Positions 19,791-29,240 of a stretch of DNA of 64,000 nucleotides are shown here, one piece after another. Below the pieces are notes generated by a model. That model was given only the letters and a program-made list of their open reading frames with translations, ran no database searches and was not told where the DNA came from. The DNA is taken from positions 2,852,001 to 2,916,000 of the forward strand of contig CAWHVG010000005.1 of NCBI GenBank assembly GCA_963832725.1. Reading direction: 5' to 3'. A program made the position numbers and the translations under genes. This DNA is from JAEZBP01 sp963832725. GTDB taxonomy: Bacteria; Myxococcota_A; Polyangia; Polyangiales; Sandaracinaceae. The first letter of the stretch is position 1, and each line of letters opens with the position of its first letter.

Positions 19791-20467
19791 GTGAAGCCGA
19801 CGATGCCGATGAACGCGTTCCCCCCGGTCAGCCGGGCGCGCCTGGTGGGGGGTATCCGCCCTCCGGTGGGGGCTTCGGCCCGCCGAGCGGTGGCGGCTGG
19901 GGACCGCCGGGTCCGCCTTCCGGTGGTCCTCCCCAGGCCGCGCCGCCGAAGAAGAGCAAGACCGGGCTCTTCATCGGGGTCGGCTGCGGATGCCTCGCAA
20001 TCGTCGGCTGCATCGTCTTCGGTGTCGTGCTCGCCATGAGCGGGCGGAACTTCTTCGGTCCGGGCGAAGAGGTGGTCGCCACGCCGATCACCATCGGCCA
20101 GCCCTTCTCGCTGACCTACGTGCAGGACGGCTCGCAGAAGTACGAGGCCTGGTTCGAGCTCGACCTCGACTACACCGGCGGGTACCAGCTGAACGGCACG
20201 ATGCTGCTCAGCCAGAACGGGACCGCGTTCGGTCAGTACACCCTCTCCGAGAACGGCGACGGCAGCCCGGTCACGGAGCGGAGCAGCTCGAAGCGGATCG
20301 ACTGGGTCACCACCAACCTGAACGGCAGCGGCAGCACGAGCGGGAAGGTCGCGCTCTTCCCCATCCCGGCCGAGGCGGACGGCGCCCAGGTGACGATCTC
20401 GGGCACAATCACCGCGCCGCCCGGCACCACCGGCACCCTCCGGCTCTTCGTGGCCAAGCGCGATTGA
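19791..20467 (+). CDS. Pro/Gly-rich single-pass membrane protein, one frame break
   Basis: About 225 residues. A low-complexity N-terminal tail (PPGQPGAPGGGYPPSGGG type) is followed by KKSK, one membrane helix (GLFIGVGCGCLAIVGCIVFG) and an outer domain rich in Ser, Thr and Gly (SLTYVQDGSQKYEAWFELD to GTLRLFVAKRD) that looks like a beta-sandwich. It is not assigned to a named family. The frame changes in a run of six C at 19819-19824, where one missing base would restore FPPGQPGAPGG. It follows the transmembrane kinase by 63 bp, so the two may work together, but it has its own promoter-like TAGAGT. Confidence 0.7.
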
Positions 20468-20513
20468 TTCGGAGAGCTCGAGCGCCGCGCTCCACCGACC
20501 TCCGCGGCGCGCC

Positions 20514-21515
20514 ATGATCACCGTCACCGTCGAGCGCTGGCCCCTGCGCGACGCGTTCACCATCGCCCGCGGCTCGAAGCGCGAGGCGGTCGTCGTCGTG
20601 GTCGAGGTGACGCACGGCGGCGTGACCGGCCGCGGCGAGGCGCTCCCCTACGCGCGCTACGGTGAAGACCCGGAAGGCGTGTGCGCCGCGCTGAGCGGGC
20701 TCCTCGCGGAGCTGGCAGCGCTCCTCGACCGGCCGGCGCTCGCCCGCGAGAAGCTGCGAACCCTCCTGCCGGCCGGCGCGGCGCGCAACGCGCTCGACCT
20801 AGCGCTCTGGGACCTCGAGGCCAAGACCTCGGGAGAGCCGGTGTGGCGTCTGGCCGGCCTACCCGAGCCGGCGCCAATCGTCACGGCGCACACAATCCCG
20901 ATCCGATCGGTCGAGGAGACGCGCGAGCTGGCGAAAGGACACGCCAATCGCGTGCTCTTGAAGCTGAAGCTCGGCGGAGACGACGTCGAAGGCGACCTCG
21001 CGCGGGTCCGCGCCGTTCGGGACGAGGCGCCGAACGCGCGTTTGATCGTGGACGCGAACGAAGGCTGGGACATCACCACGCTGCAGGCGCTCGCGCCCGA
21101 GCTCGCGGAGCTGGGCGTGGAGCTCGTCGAGCAGCCGCTGCCCGCCGCCGAGGACACTGCGCTCGAAGGCTTCCGCAGCCCCGTTCTCCTCTGCGCCGAC
21201 GAGAGCTTCCACGGCGAGCCGGACGCCCTCGACGCGCTGGCCCGCCGCTACGGCGCCGTCAACGTGAAGCTCGACAAACAGGGCGGCCTCACCACCGCGC
21301 TCGAGGCCGTCGAGCGCGCCGAGGCGCTCGGCCTGAAGGTGATGGTCGGCACCATGGTCGCGAGCTCGCTGGGCGTGGCGCCGGCGGTCCTCCTCGCCGC
21401 GCGCGCAGCCTGGGCGGACGTCGACGAAGCGTTCTTTCTGGCTCGCGACCATGAGCCCGCGCTCCGCTACGAGGGCTCGCGGGTCTTCCCGCCCGCGCCC
21501 GAGCTCTGGGGCTGA
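20514..21515 (+). CDS. Dipeptide epimerase (enolase superfamily)
   Basis: A 333-residue enolase-superfamily enzyme of the muconate-lactonizing subgroup, most like L-Ala-D/L-Glu epimerases that recycle peptidoglycan dipeptides. The catalytic features are present: KxK in LLKLKLGG (about 150), metal ligands in IVDANEGWD, VEQPLP and CADES, and the opposing Lys in VNVKLDKQGG, followed by GTMVASSLGVAP. The N-terminal capping domain is intact (ARGSKREAVVVVVEV). It is cytosolic. Other dipeptide specificities are possible because the substrate-determining loops cannot be judged by eye. It starts at ATG 20514, 46 bp after the membrane protein. Confidence 0.88.
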   Translation: MITVTVERWPLRDAFTIARGSKREAVVVVVEVTHGGVTGRGEALPYARYGEDPEGVCAALSGLLAELAALLDRPALAREKLRTLLPAGAARNALDLALWDLEAKTSGEPVWRLAGLPEPAPIVTAHTIPIRSVEETRELAKGHANRVLLKLKLGGDDVEGDLARVRAVRDEAPNARLIVDANEGWDITTLQALAPELAELGVELVEQPLPAAEDTALEGFRSPVLLCADESFHGEPDALDALARRYGAVNVKLDKQGGLTTALEAVERAEALGLKVMVGTMVASSLGVAPAVLLAARAAWADVDEAFFLARDHEPALRYEGSRVFPPAPELWG

Positions 21516-21600
21516 CGCTCCGAGTCCAGGCCCGTTCCGCGTCGTCCTGCGCGGTGGCAGGCGACCGGGCGGCGGAGGGACCCTGCCGGCGGCCCCGCTC
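21509..21600. repeat. Dispersed repeat, copy A
   Basis: The segment from GGGGCTGACGCT through GTCCTGCGCGGTGGCAGG and GGCGGCGGAGGGA is closely similar to 29241-29360, in the same order and orientation (GGGGCTGACGCT, GAGTCCAGG, GTCCTGCGCGGCGGCAAA, GGCGGAGGGATG). Both copies sit just after or at the 3' end of a gene. On the minus strand both read LPPRRTTRNGPG. Function unknown. Confidence 0.7.
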
Positions 21601-21625
21601 CGCTCGGGAGGACCAGCGTCGGCCC

Positions 21626-22222
21626 GTGATCACCGTCGAGGGCGACAACCGCTTCACACTCGACGGGGCTGCGCGCGACGTCGGGGCGATCGCTCGGCGA
21701 CTCGAGTCGCGGCGACGGGGCTGGGCGGACGGCCATCCGCGCGAACATTTCCCGGCGACCATCGTGCTGGCCGCTCCGGCAGAATCTGCGGACCTCCGAT
21801 GTCGCCCCCGTGTTGCGCCACGCCTTCGCCGCGGGGTACCGGGAGGTCGATGTGCTCCTGGCCGACCGTCGCTACGTCCACACCGAGACGCTCGGCACGA
21901 TCGAGCGGCGGCGCGCCTGCGTCGTGTCGTTCTGGATGTACGACAGGCAGACTCATCTCGGCAGTGAGCCGCGCGAGCTGCCGTCGACCTGGGTGGCTGG
22001 TGTCAAACCAGCGCTCCTCGTCTTTCCGGCGCGACAGGTCTGGATCGTCGCTCGGCCCTCCGACAAAATGCTGAAGCATTTCGTCGTAGGGACGGGCGGC
22101 GATCCGGGCCTGTCGCGCTCGGAAATCCTTCGGGCGTCGTTCGACACCAGTCACCTGGGGCGCTGTCGCCGCCGACGTCGAACCGCATCGCGGATACCTC
22201 GTTCCCTGAAATCGCGGAGCGG
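21626..22222 (+). CDS. Unrecognised protein, frame restored by one GAATC correction
   Basis: From GTG 21626 the reading is ITVEGDNRFTLDGAARDVG... ATIVLAAPA, then breaks at GAATC 21782-21786. Using GATC there continues as DLRTSDVAPVLRHAFAAGYREVDVLLADRRY and on through CVVSFWMYDRQ. The joined product looks like a real globular protein, but I do not recognise the family. Where it stops is uncertain: the frame stays open past 22222 into the 3' end of the opposite zinc-ribbon gene, so a further indel or a true overlap is likely. Codon use after about 22050 looks less protein-like. Confidence 0.45.
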
Positions 22223-23953
22223 TCAGCCAGCGCGACGCGCGACGAGGGGGCGCGCCGCCGGCCCCGCTGGACGCTCGGGCACGCGGGGCGGGCCCGCCAT
22301 CAGCAGATGGGCCAGGCGGGCGAGCGCGAAGGCGACGGGCGCCAGAGCACAGACCGACTCCGGTGCCTCGCGGACCTCTCGCAGGACGTCGTGGTTCGCC
22401 TGCAGAGCGAGGCCCCCCCCGTGCGGAGCTCGAGCACGAACCCGCTCCGCTCGAGCTGCTCAATCAGCGTCGCGGCCTCACCTCGCTTCACCCAATGGCG
22501 AACGTCGCGAGGGAGCGTGGCCGCGAGGAGCACCACGCCGTGCTCCGAGCCGCCTCCGAGGAGCCCCTTGCCCTGCACCGCGACCGAGAGCAGCGTCGGG
22601 AAGCTACCCACGTTGAAGGAGACGACGCCCTGAAGCGCCGAGGAGCGGAGCCACTGCGGCCCCAGGCAATCGTTCCACCAGCGCTGCGCCCAGGCCGCGA
22701 AAACCGACGCCGAATCCGACCTGAGCGGCGCCGAGCTGCTCGGCCAGCGCGCCGTACACGCGCTGCCAACGCCCGCGATCGCGCTCGCGCATGCGCCACG
22801 CGGGGAGGACGAGGGCGGTCGTGACCACGGCCAGCGCGACGCCCCCGCCCACGGCCCACGGCCAGTACTCCCACGCCTCGGGATTGGCGAGGAGCGCCAT
22901 CGGGTACATCAATAACCCGACCGAGTTCAGGCCCAGCACCGCCACCAAGGTGCGCTGCGCCGAGCCACCCGACGCGACCCGCACGGCGACGGCGCGTCGC
23001 TCTGCGGCGGCGCGCATCCGGTCGTTGCGCAGACCGCGGGCGAGCGCGTCGTGATCCGGGATGAGAGGCGCGCCGCAGCTCGTGCACCGCTCGTCCAGCG
23101 CGTCGGGCTGGTGTCGATTGGGTGCCCCGCAATGCGCGCATGCGAGGGGGACCTCGTCCGCCCGAGCCTGGACGAACGCGCGTCCGAAATGAAGCTCGAA
23201 ACGGGCCGGGATGACGCATTGAGCGGCCTGAACGCGCCGCTGGTAGCGCTCGAGCTCGCCGCGGATGGCGGGGTCGAGCACCTGAGGGGTGCCGCAGTAG
23301 GGGCAGCGCCCGTCGCCGACCAGCGTGCCCGCCGTGCTCGGCCCACCGCAGCTCGGGCAATCGAGACGGAGCGACGTGAGCCGCGCGTCCGCCTCCGGAT
23401 CGGCTGGAGGCATAGGCTCCCGCGTCAACGGCACGGTGTCCTCAATCTCCTCGAGCCGGTAGAGCGGCTCGGCGCCCGCCGCGCGGAGCGCGGGGATGAC
23501 TTCGCGCAGATAGGCGCTGATCGCCGCCCATTCCGTGTCTCGGCGCAGCGCCCACATCCCCGCCGGCACGACGTTCCAACCCGCCACCGGTCGGGGCGGG
23601 GGCAGCGCCGCGACCAGCACGTAGGCTCCGCTCCCCTGGCTCTGGCTCACCATGACCACCATGCAGGCGAACCCGTTCACCGAGCCGGAGTGCACGGACG
23701 CGGGCGCGAACGTCAGCTCCGGTGCGGAAGGAATGGTGTCCGGCCACCACACCTGCATCCAGTCGATCAGGGTGTTCACCGCCCGGTTCGCGAAGCGACG
23801 CATGTCCTCCCATCGGAAGGTGACCGCGTCGGGGTTCGCGTGGGGCGCGTCGCAGTGCTCACAGAACGCGACGCGCTCCTCTGCCGCGCCCAGCTCTGGC
23901 CAGAACGCCCCCTGGCAACGCCCACATCGAAGCTGACTCAGGATCTTCGGCAT
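22223..23953 (-). CDS. Membrane protein with three zinc ribbons, frame broken
   Basis: About 576 residues after frame repair. Residues 1-40 hold a CxxC...CxxC zinc ribbon (CGRCQG... CEHCDA), a second is at about 205 (CPSCGG... CPYCG), and a third at about 290 (CAHCGA... CTSCGA). Two membrane helices follow (LVAVLGLNSVGLLMYPMALLA and AVGGGVALAVVTTALVLPAW), then a cytosolic C-terminal domain. A break at GAATC 22712-22716 is repaired by GATC, giving QVGSASVFAAWAQRWWNDCLG. A second break in a run of G near 22418 leads to GLALQANHDVLREVREAP and a stop at 22223. No family is recognised. The multiple ribbons suggest a nucleic-acid or protein-binding membrane factor. It is divergent from another unknown membrane protein. 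Confidence 0.7.
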
Positions 23954-24033
23954 CGTCTCTTCCGGCTCTCGCGGCGAGCATATCGGCCGAGGCGTCGTTC
24001 TGGTTCTCCGATTCCGCTGGGGATATCGGGCGA

Positions 24034-24180
24034 ATGGCCGGCAAGCTGCGCCACGAACGAGCTCAGCGCGTTCGGGAGAACGCCATGTCACTCTACGACG
24101 AGCTCATCCAGCAGGGCGAAGCCGAGGGACGCGCCGAGGGAGAGGCCCAGGGGCGCGCCGTGCCCGACCGAGGAACGTCT
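24034..24180 (+). pseudogene. 3' remnant of an Rpn-type nuclease/transposase-like gene
   Basis: A short frame encodes RENAMSLYDELIQQGEAEG and further EGRAEGEAQGRA repeats. This charged EG/AEG repeat tail is characteristic of the C-terminus of Rpn/PD-(D/E)XK putative transposases, but the nuclease core is absent upstream, where the divergent zinc-ribbon gene begins. It is therefore read as a truncated remnant, a sign of past mobile-element traffic. Confidence 0.4.
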
Positions 24181-24194
24181 CGAGGTAAACAATC

Positions 24195-25175
24195 ATGCAG
24201 TCCTTCCCCTATCCCAGTCCGCTCGGCGCGCCGCATCCGCTCGCCGGGCTCCTCGCTGCGGCCCCGCCCGAGATCGGGCGCGTGCTCGCGGGGGACAGCA
24301 GCGTCGACGTGGACGGGTACGAGCTCGCCGACGAACGCCGTCCGAACGCGCGCGTGGGCGCGTGGTGGAATCCGTTGCGCTCGATTGGGACGACGGCCCT
24401 CGCGCTCTTCGCCGGCGGCGGCGGGGGCGCGATCGTCCTCGCGATGATCGCCGGAGTGGGCGCCTCGGTGGCGGGCCTGCCGCAGTCGGTGCTCCAGCCG
24501 CTCGTGATCGCCGCGGTCGGCGTCGGGCTCGTCGTGGGCACGCTCGGCGTCATGCGCCTCTCCCACTGGCTCGCGTTCAAGCGTCGAGGAGAGAACGTGC
24601 TCGTCGGCGAGCAAGGCGTGAGCGTCGTGCGCCTGAGGAGCGACGGTGGGCTCGAGACGACGACGCTCACCTACGGCGACGAGGTGCTCTGGGCGACGAG
24701 CCGCACGCGCTACGTGCGCCCCACCGGCAACGTCGTCGGAGACGTCGTGGCGCAGGTGTGGCTCGACCCGCGCGGCAACAGGATCTACGAGACACACGAC
24801 TTCGTGCAGGGCGCGAGCCCCCGCACCGCCGCGCTCGCCCTCGCGATGGAGCGCCACTACCAGGCGCGCGCTCCGCGCCTGCGCGCGTCGCTCGAGCGCG
24901 GAGAGCCGGTCGCGATTCCGCTCCTGCGCTCTCCCGAGCGCGACGCGCCCTACGCGGAGTCGCCCGTGCGGCCGCGATCGTTCCTCCGCTTCGAGGGCGG
25001 CGCGCTCGCCGCCGTGGTCGACGGCGTGCCGAAGGTGTCCCTGCCGCTCGGCGACCTGCGGATCGCAATCGCCGAAGGCAAGTGCCTCTTCCACTCGAAG
25101 AGCGGTGCGCCGGGCACCGAGCTGCGCGCGGGGGACGTGCCGGACGCGCTGCTCCTGGCGGCGCTCTTTCCCTGA
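24195..25175 (+). CDS. Unknown membrane protein
   Basis: A 326-residue protein. After ~70 polar residues come two strong membrane helices (SIGTTALALFAGGGGGAIVLAM and VLQPLVIAAVGVGLVVGTLGVM), then a soluble domain of ~210 residues (VLVGEQGVSVVRLRSDGGLE... LLLAALFP) with a PH-like alternation of beta strands (inference only). GAGG sits 8 nt before the ATG. I do not recognise the family. It is divergent from the zinc-ribbon membrane protein, and the two may be functionally linked, but no shared operon exists. Confidence 0.65.
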   Translation: MQSFPYPSPLGAPHPLAGLLAAAPPEIGRVLAGDSSVDVDGYELADERRPNARVGAWWNPLRSIGTTALALFAGGGGGAIVLAMIAGVGASVAGLPQSVLQPLVIAAVGVGLVVGTLGVMRLSHWLAFKRRGENVLVGEQGVSVVRLRSDGGLETTTLTYGDEVLWATSRTRYVRPTGNVVGDVVAQVWLDPRGNRIYETHDFVQGASPRTAALALAMERHYQARAPRLRASLERGEPVAIPLLRSPERDAPYAESPVRPRSFLRFEGGALAAVVDGVPKVSLPLGDLRIAIAEGKCLFHSKSGAPGTELRAGDVPDALLLAALFP

Positions 25176-25240
25176 CGGGTCGAGCACGCCCCGCGGCGAT
25201 TTGCCGGGGGTGACGGCGAAGGCGGGGTTGCTTTGCTTCG

Positions 25241-25366
25241 CCAAAACGGACCTGGGCAGGGTTGCTTACTGCTATGCCCGAGACCCTGCGCCTCCGGCTC
25301 CCCGGCGGCCTCATTCTCGAGGTGTGGGCAGGGTTGCTTTCCAAAACGGACCTGGGCAGGGTTGCT
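25241..25366. repeat. Two 26-bp direct repeats exactly 100 bp apart
   Basis: A 26-bp sequence starting CCAAAACGGACCTGGGCAGG occurs at 25241-25266 and again, identical, at 25341-25366. A shorter piece GGGCAGGGTTGCTTT is at 25326-25340, abutting the second copy. The stretch 25176-25532 between the unknown membrane gene and the prenyltransferase fusion holds nothing else I can identify as coding. Confidence 0.85.
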
Positions 25367-25532
25367 CCTGCTCCCGCGCTCGCCTTCGACGCCGTGGGCC
25401 CCGATCACAAGATCACGGCCGCTACCCCCGTTGAACGCTTACGCTCGGAGCCGCCCCTCGCCGCGGCCAGACAGCCTTGAGGACACTCAGCGTCTTTGCT
25501 AGCGTCCTGCAGCTTCAAACCGGGGAGTGCAG

Positions 25533-27885
25533 ATGCAGCTGATCCAGCAGATGAACCTGGCGCGCATGGAGGCCGATATCGTCGAGACGGCAAAGCTCGT
25601 CTCCGCACCATACGAGGCGCAAACGATTCGGCGTACGCTAGAGCAGTTCGAGTGGGGATTCCGGAACGAGCCGGTAGAGTTCCGGACGTCTACCAAGCCC
25701 GTGCAGCAGCGAGGTGTCTCGTATCGGTTCGTCGACTACCGCTCCGGGCGCGACCCCTTCCGGCATGCGGTCGAGGTCGGCGCTCTGGTCCCGCGAGGCA
25801 GGCCGGTCGACCTGCTGGTACCGGAGCTCACATCCAAGTTCCCGGTCATCGGCTTCGGTGTCGACGCCGATGCAAAGGTGGGGCTCGAGAAAATTTGGCC
25901 CTTCCTCGACCACATGCTCCCAATCGAGGTCGCGATGGAGATTCGGAGCCTGCCGCCAGCGGTTCGCGGGGTCCGCGAGTACCTTCATCGACACGGCCTG
26001 CACCACTTCAACATCGTCGCGGCCGACTACCATCACGAGACGGCGAACCTCTACTTCGCCATGCGCAATCCGTTCATGTATGACGCGGATCGGATCGGTC
26101 GGATGATCGGCGAGCTCGGTTTCGCCGTCCCCGACCGCCAGGCTCTCGAGTACAACGCGAACGCGGTGTTTGCGAACATGACCTTCTCCTGGCGCTCGGA
26201 CACGCCGGAGCGGTTGTGCTTCTACGTGCCCGCCCCCGCTCCCGATCTGGTCCCTGTCGGCGCCAATCCGCTCCTGGCCGAGCTGGTGGAGAAGGCACCC
26301 ATGCTGGAGGGGCCACGCGCCTTCATCGTGGGGTACACGTTCGGTCGCCAGGGAAGCTACATCAAGCTCGAGACCGACTACTCGACCCGCATCATGGGCG
26401 CGCTCGCGACGGCGACCCTGGTCGAAGCCCTCGAACCGGGCGACGTGGAGTTGGCCTTCCTCACCGATACGGCAGCCTCGCCCCTCGCGGCGCCCGTGCG
26501 CGCCTTCGACCCAGAGTCGCGAGAGTTCCTGGACACGGCCGCGGAGGGGGCTTCGCCGACACCACGCGTCGAAGGCACTCTCACCTCCGCGCCCTTCCTG
26601 CTTTCCGACGCTGCGCGCGACTTCGGCGGGATCCGACGGAGAGCTCCGGCAGCGGTGCTTCGGCCTCGCACGGTCGAGGACGTGCAGGAGATCGTCCGGT
26701 TCGCGGCGGAGCACAGCCTCCCGGTCGCGATGCGCGGACAGGGCCACTCGGCTTTCGGCCAAGCCCAAGCTCCCGAGGGCATCGTCATCGACTCGCGGTC
26801 TCTGAAGAACGTTCACGAGATCACCGACGAGAGCGTGACCGTCGACGCAGGAGCCACCTTGCGGCGCGTGTGTGCCCGGACTCTCCCCGAGTCGGTGCCT
26901 CTGGTGCTGACCGACTATCTCGATCTCTCGGTGGGCGGGGTCCTGAGCGTGGGTGGCATCGGCGGCACGACGCAGCACTTCGGGGCCTTCGCCGACACCG
27001 CGCTCGAGCTCGACGTGGTCACCGGGAGCGGTGATCTCGGTTCACTGCTCCGAAAACGAGAACCGGACGCTCTTCGAGTCGGTTCTCGGGGGCTTGGGAC
27101 AGTTCGGCATCATCGTCCGCGCCCGTCTCGGGCTCGGCACAGCCCCGCCTGCCGTGCGCGTCTACCGGCTCGTCTATCGCGAGCTCGCCGCGTTCCTCGA
27201 GGCTCAGCGAACGGCCGTGCGCGACGGTCTCTTCGAGTTCCTGGAGGGGCGCATTGCGCCAGCGGAGCACGGAGGCTGGGTCTTCATGCTGGAAGCGGCG
27301 CGCTATGTGACGTCGCCGGAGCCGATGGACGACTCGAAGGTTCTCGACGTGCTGCCGGCGGCGGATGATCGCGAGCTGATGACGCTGCCGTTTCCCGCGC
27401 TCCTGTCACGGGTGGTCCCCTTCGAGACCCAGTGGAAGGCGGAGGGCTTGTGGCATGCGCCTCACCCTTGGTTCGACGCCTTCGTGCCCGACGAGGCGGT
27501 GGACGAGCTGATCACGGAGACCGTCGCCGACATGCGCCACGACGAGGTCGGAGCGGGTGTCGTATTGCTCTTCCCATTCCACCGCGAGCGCTTGCGGCGG
27601 CCGTTGTTGCGGATGCCCGACGACGAGCTCGTGTGGCTCTTCGACATCCTCCGCTTCCCACCGAGGGGCGAGCGCCGCGCAGCGGAGCTGCTCGAGCGGA
27701 ACCGAACCCTGTTCGAACGAGCTCGCGACCTCGGCGCCACGCGATATGCGATCAGCGCCATCCCCTTCGACGACGACGACTGGAGGCGGCACTACGGCGA
27801 GCAGTGGGACTCCTTCCAAGCGCGGAAGCGGGAGCTCGATCCGCACGGCATCCTGGCGCCCGGGCAGGGCATCCCGATCGAGTAG
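25533..27885 (+). CDS. ABBA aromatic prenyltransferase fused to FAD-linked oxidase
   Basis: A bifunctional enzyme of 783 residues after one correction. Residues ~10-300 match the NphB/CloQ (Orf2) ABBA prenyltransferase family, which transfers an allylic prenyl group to aromatic acceptors: LVPRGRPVDLLVPEL, SLPPAVRGVREYLHRHGL, ETANLYFAMRNP, ERLCFYVPAPAPDLVP and GSYIKLETDYSTR line up in order with NphB. After a ~45-residue linker, residues ~350-783 form a cytokinin-dehydrogenase/BBE-type FAD oxidase: AVLRPRTVEDVQEIVRFA, RGQGHSAFG with the His expected to bind FAD covalently (about 405), SVGGIGGTTQHFGAFAD, and C-terminal DPHGILAPGQGIP. The joint is in one frame with no stop. The only break is one extra G near 27044 (GATCTCGGTTCAC), well inside the oxidase. 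ATG 25533 follows GGGGAG by 5 nt. The acceptor and product are unknown. Confidence 0.85.
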
Positions 27886-27941
27886 CCGCGACTCCATCCG
27901 TCTGCAGGGCTCCGGATGAGCGCCGTCGAGCCCGCCACCGT

Positions 27942-28712
27942 TCAGCTCGTGGCGGGTGTGTCCGGGTGCGCGGGGACGGGCGCCGCGACGGCCGACGCGG
28001 CGGCGCCGCTCACTGCCAGCGGCCGGAACCCGTAGAGGCGCAGGTCCGGGTCGTTCTTGCGCTCCGGCAGGTTCGCGTAGAGGTGCGAGCGGACGGCGCT
28101 GATGACGGCCTGCGCTTCGTCCAATGTCTCGTTCTTGGTGGCGACCGCCTGCGAGAGGCTGGCCCGCGTGTCGAGCCGGGTTCCGAGCAGCGCCGAGAGT
28201 TGGTCGCGGGCATGCTCGACCCGGTATCGAATGAGCGGGGTGAAGAGGAGCTTGCGCTCGTCGGAGCCGGCGGGGAGCGCGTCGATGCGCGCGTTCTCGG
28301 TCGCGCTCAGCTCGAGCGAGCGGAGCACCCCGCCGAAGCTGACGGGATTGTCGCCATAGACACCGTAGCGGTTGGCGATGAGCGGACGGCGCTCGCCCGT
28401 GACGGCCTGCAGATGATCGTCCACGCGCCCGAGCGCGTCTTCGCCGCGGTTCAGCGCGTCGCGGCCCGCGCGCGTGGTCAGCAATTTGGTCGTCTCCGCG
28501 GCGCTCAATCCCGGTGCCTGCCCGCTCAGGTCGTGCAGAGATGATTCGACCCGCGTCCGCAGGGCAGGAGGCAGCTTCACGCTCGTCCTGAGCATGGCCT
28601 GCATTTCCGTCTCGCCGTCGGGCGCGACGGAGTGCGCGTCGTCGGCTTCGATGATTCGCTCGAGGTGAAGCTTGATGTCGTCCGGATGGTTCGAGTCGCT
28701 GATTCCCGCCAT
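27942..28712 (-). CDS. Unrecognised soluble protein
   Basis: A 256-residue protein, mostly helical and charged (DDIKLHLERIIEADDAH, LSAAETTKLLTTRAGRDALNRGEDALGR) with an Ala/Pro-rich tail. No signal peptide or membrane helix. ATG at 28712 is chosen because GGGAGG lies 6 nt upstream. A longer open frame upstream merely reads through the 21-bp repeats. No family is recognised. It is convergent with the prenyltransferase fusion (56 bp apart), and its upstream region is the GAGCGGT repeat array. Confidence 0.65.
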   Translation of the reverse strand: MAGISDSNHPDDIKLHLERIIEADDAHSVAPDGETEMQAMLRTSVKLPPALRTRVESSLHDLSGQAPGLSAAETTKLLTTRAGRDALNRGEDALGRVDDHLQAVTGERRPLIANRYGVYGDNPVSFGGVLRSLELSATENARIDALPAGSDERKLLFTPLIRYRVEHARDQLSALLGTRLDTRASLSQAVATKNETLDEAQAVISAVRSHLYANLPERKNDPDLRLYGFRPLAVSGAAASAVAAPVPAHPDTPATS

Positions 28713-28805
28713 ATGCGGCCTCCCTTCCAAGGAACGGGAGTACCACGTGAGGGTTCGCCATACAGCTCCACGTTTGGGGACGTGTCGGCTGGTGTACGAC
28801 GTGGA

Positions 28806-29140
28806 TCGAGCGGTTCTGCGCGGAATTCGAGCGGTTCTGTGCTGAATTCGAGCGGTTTTGCGCCGAATTCGAGCGGTTTTGCGCCGAATTCGAGCGGTTT
28901 TGCGCCGAATTCGAGCGGTCGCGTTCGATGCGGGGAGCGGTTCCGTGGTTGCAACGCGCGGTTGTCCGCGCGAGCCGAGCGGTGGGGTGGATCCGCCGAG
29001 CGGTGCGGTGGATCCGCCGAGCGGTGCGGTGGATCCGCCGAGCGGTGCTGTGGATCCGCCGAGCGGTTCGGTGCGCGGTGCGCGCGTCTCTCTCATTTGA
29101 ACCGAGCGGTTCTGTTCGTGGACCGAGCGGTTCGCCGCTT
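28806..29140. repeat. 21-bp phased repeats with GAGCGGT core
   Basis: A block of five to six units (28806-28926) of the form GAGCGGTTTTGCGCCGAATTC is followed by a second block (about 28976-29065) of GAGCGGTGCGGTGGATCCGCC, both with 21-bp period and the same GAGCGGT core. Further single cores occur at 28936, 29103 and 29124. The array lies between the ATPase 3' end and the start of the downstream gene on the minus strand. A 21-bp period places each core on the same helical face. Confidence 0.9.
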
Positions 29141-29240
29141 ACCACGGATCGGTCTCATGACCGTGGTGAGCGTATCGGTCCGCAGTGCGACCGAGGGAGT
29201 CGCGCGGTCCCACCGGGCTCGTCGAGCACTCCACACCTGG

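Noticed and set aside
28713..29145. N-terminal extension of the 27942-28712 gene through the GAGCGGT repeats (RTARRIH / NSAQNRS repeats)
   Set aside because: The extension is repeat-encoded, and a good ribosome site (GGGAGG, 6 nt) supports ATG 28712.
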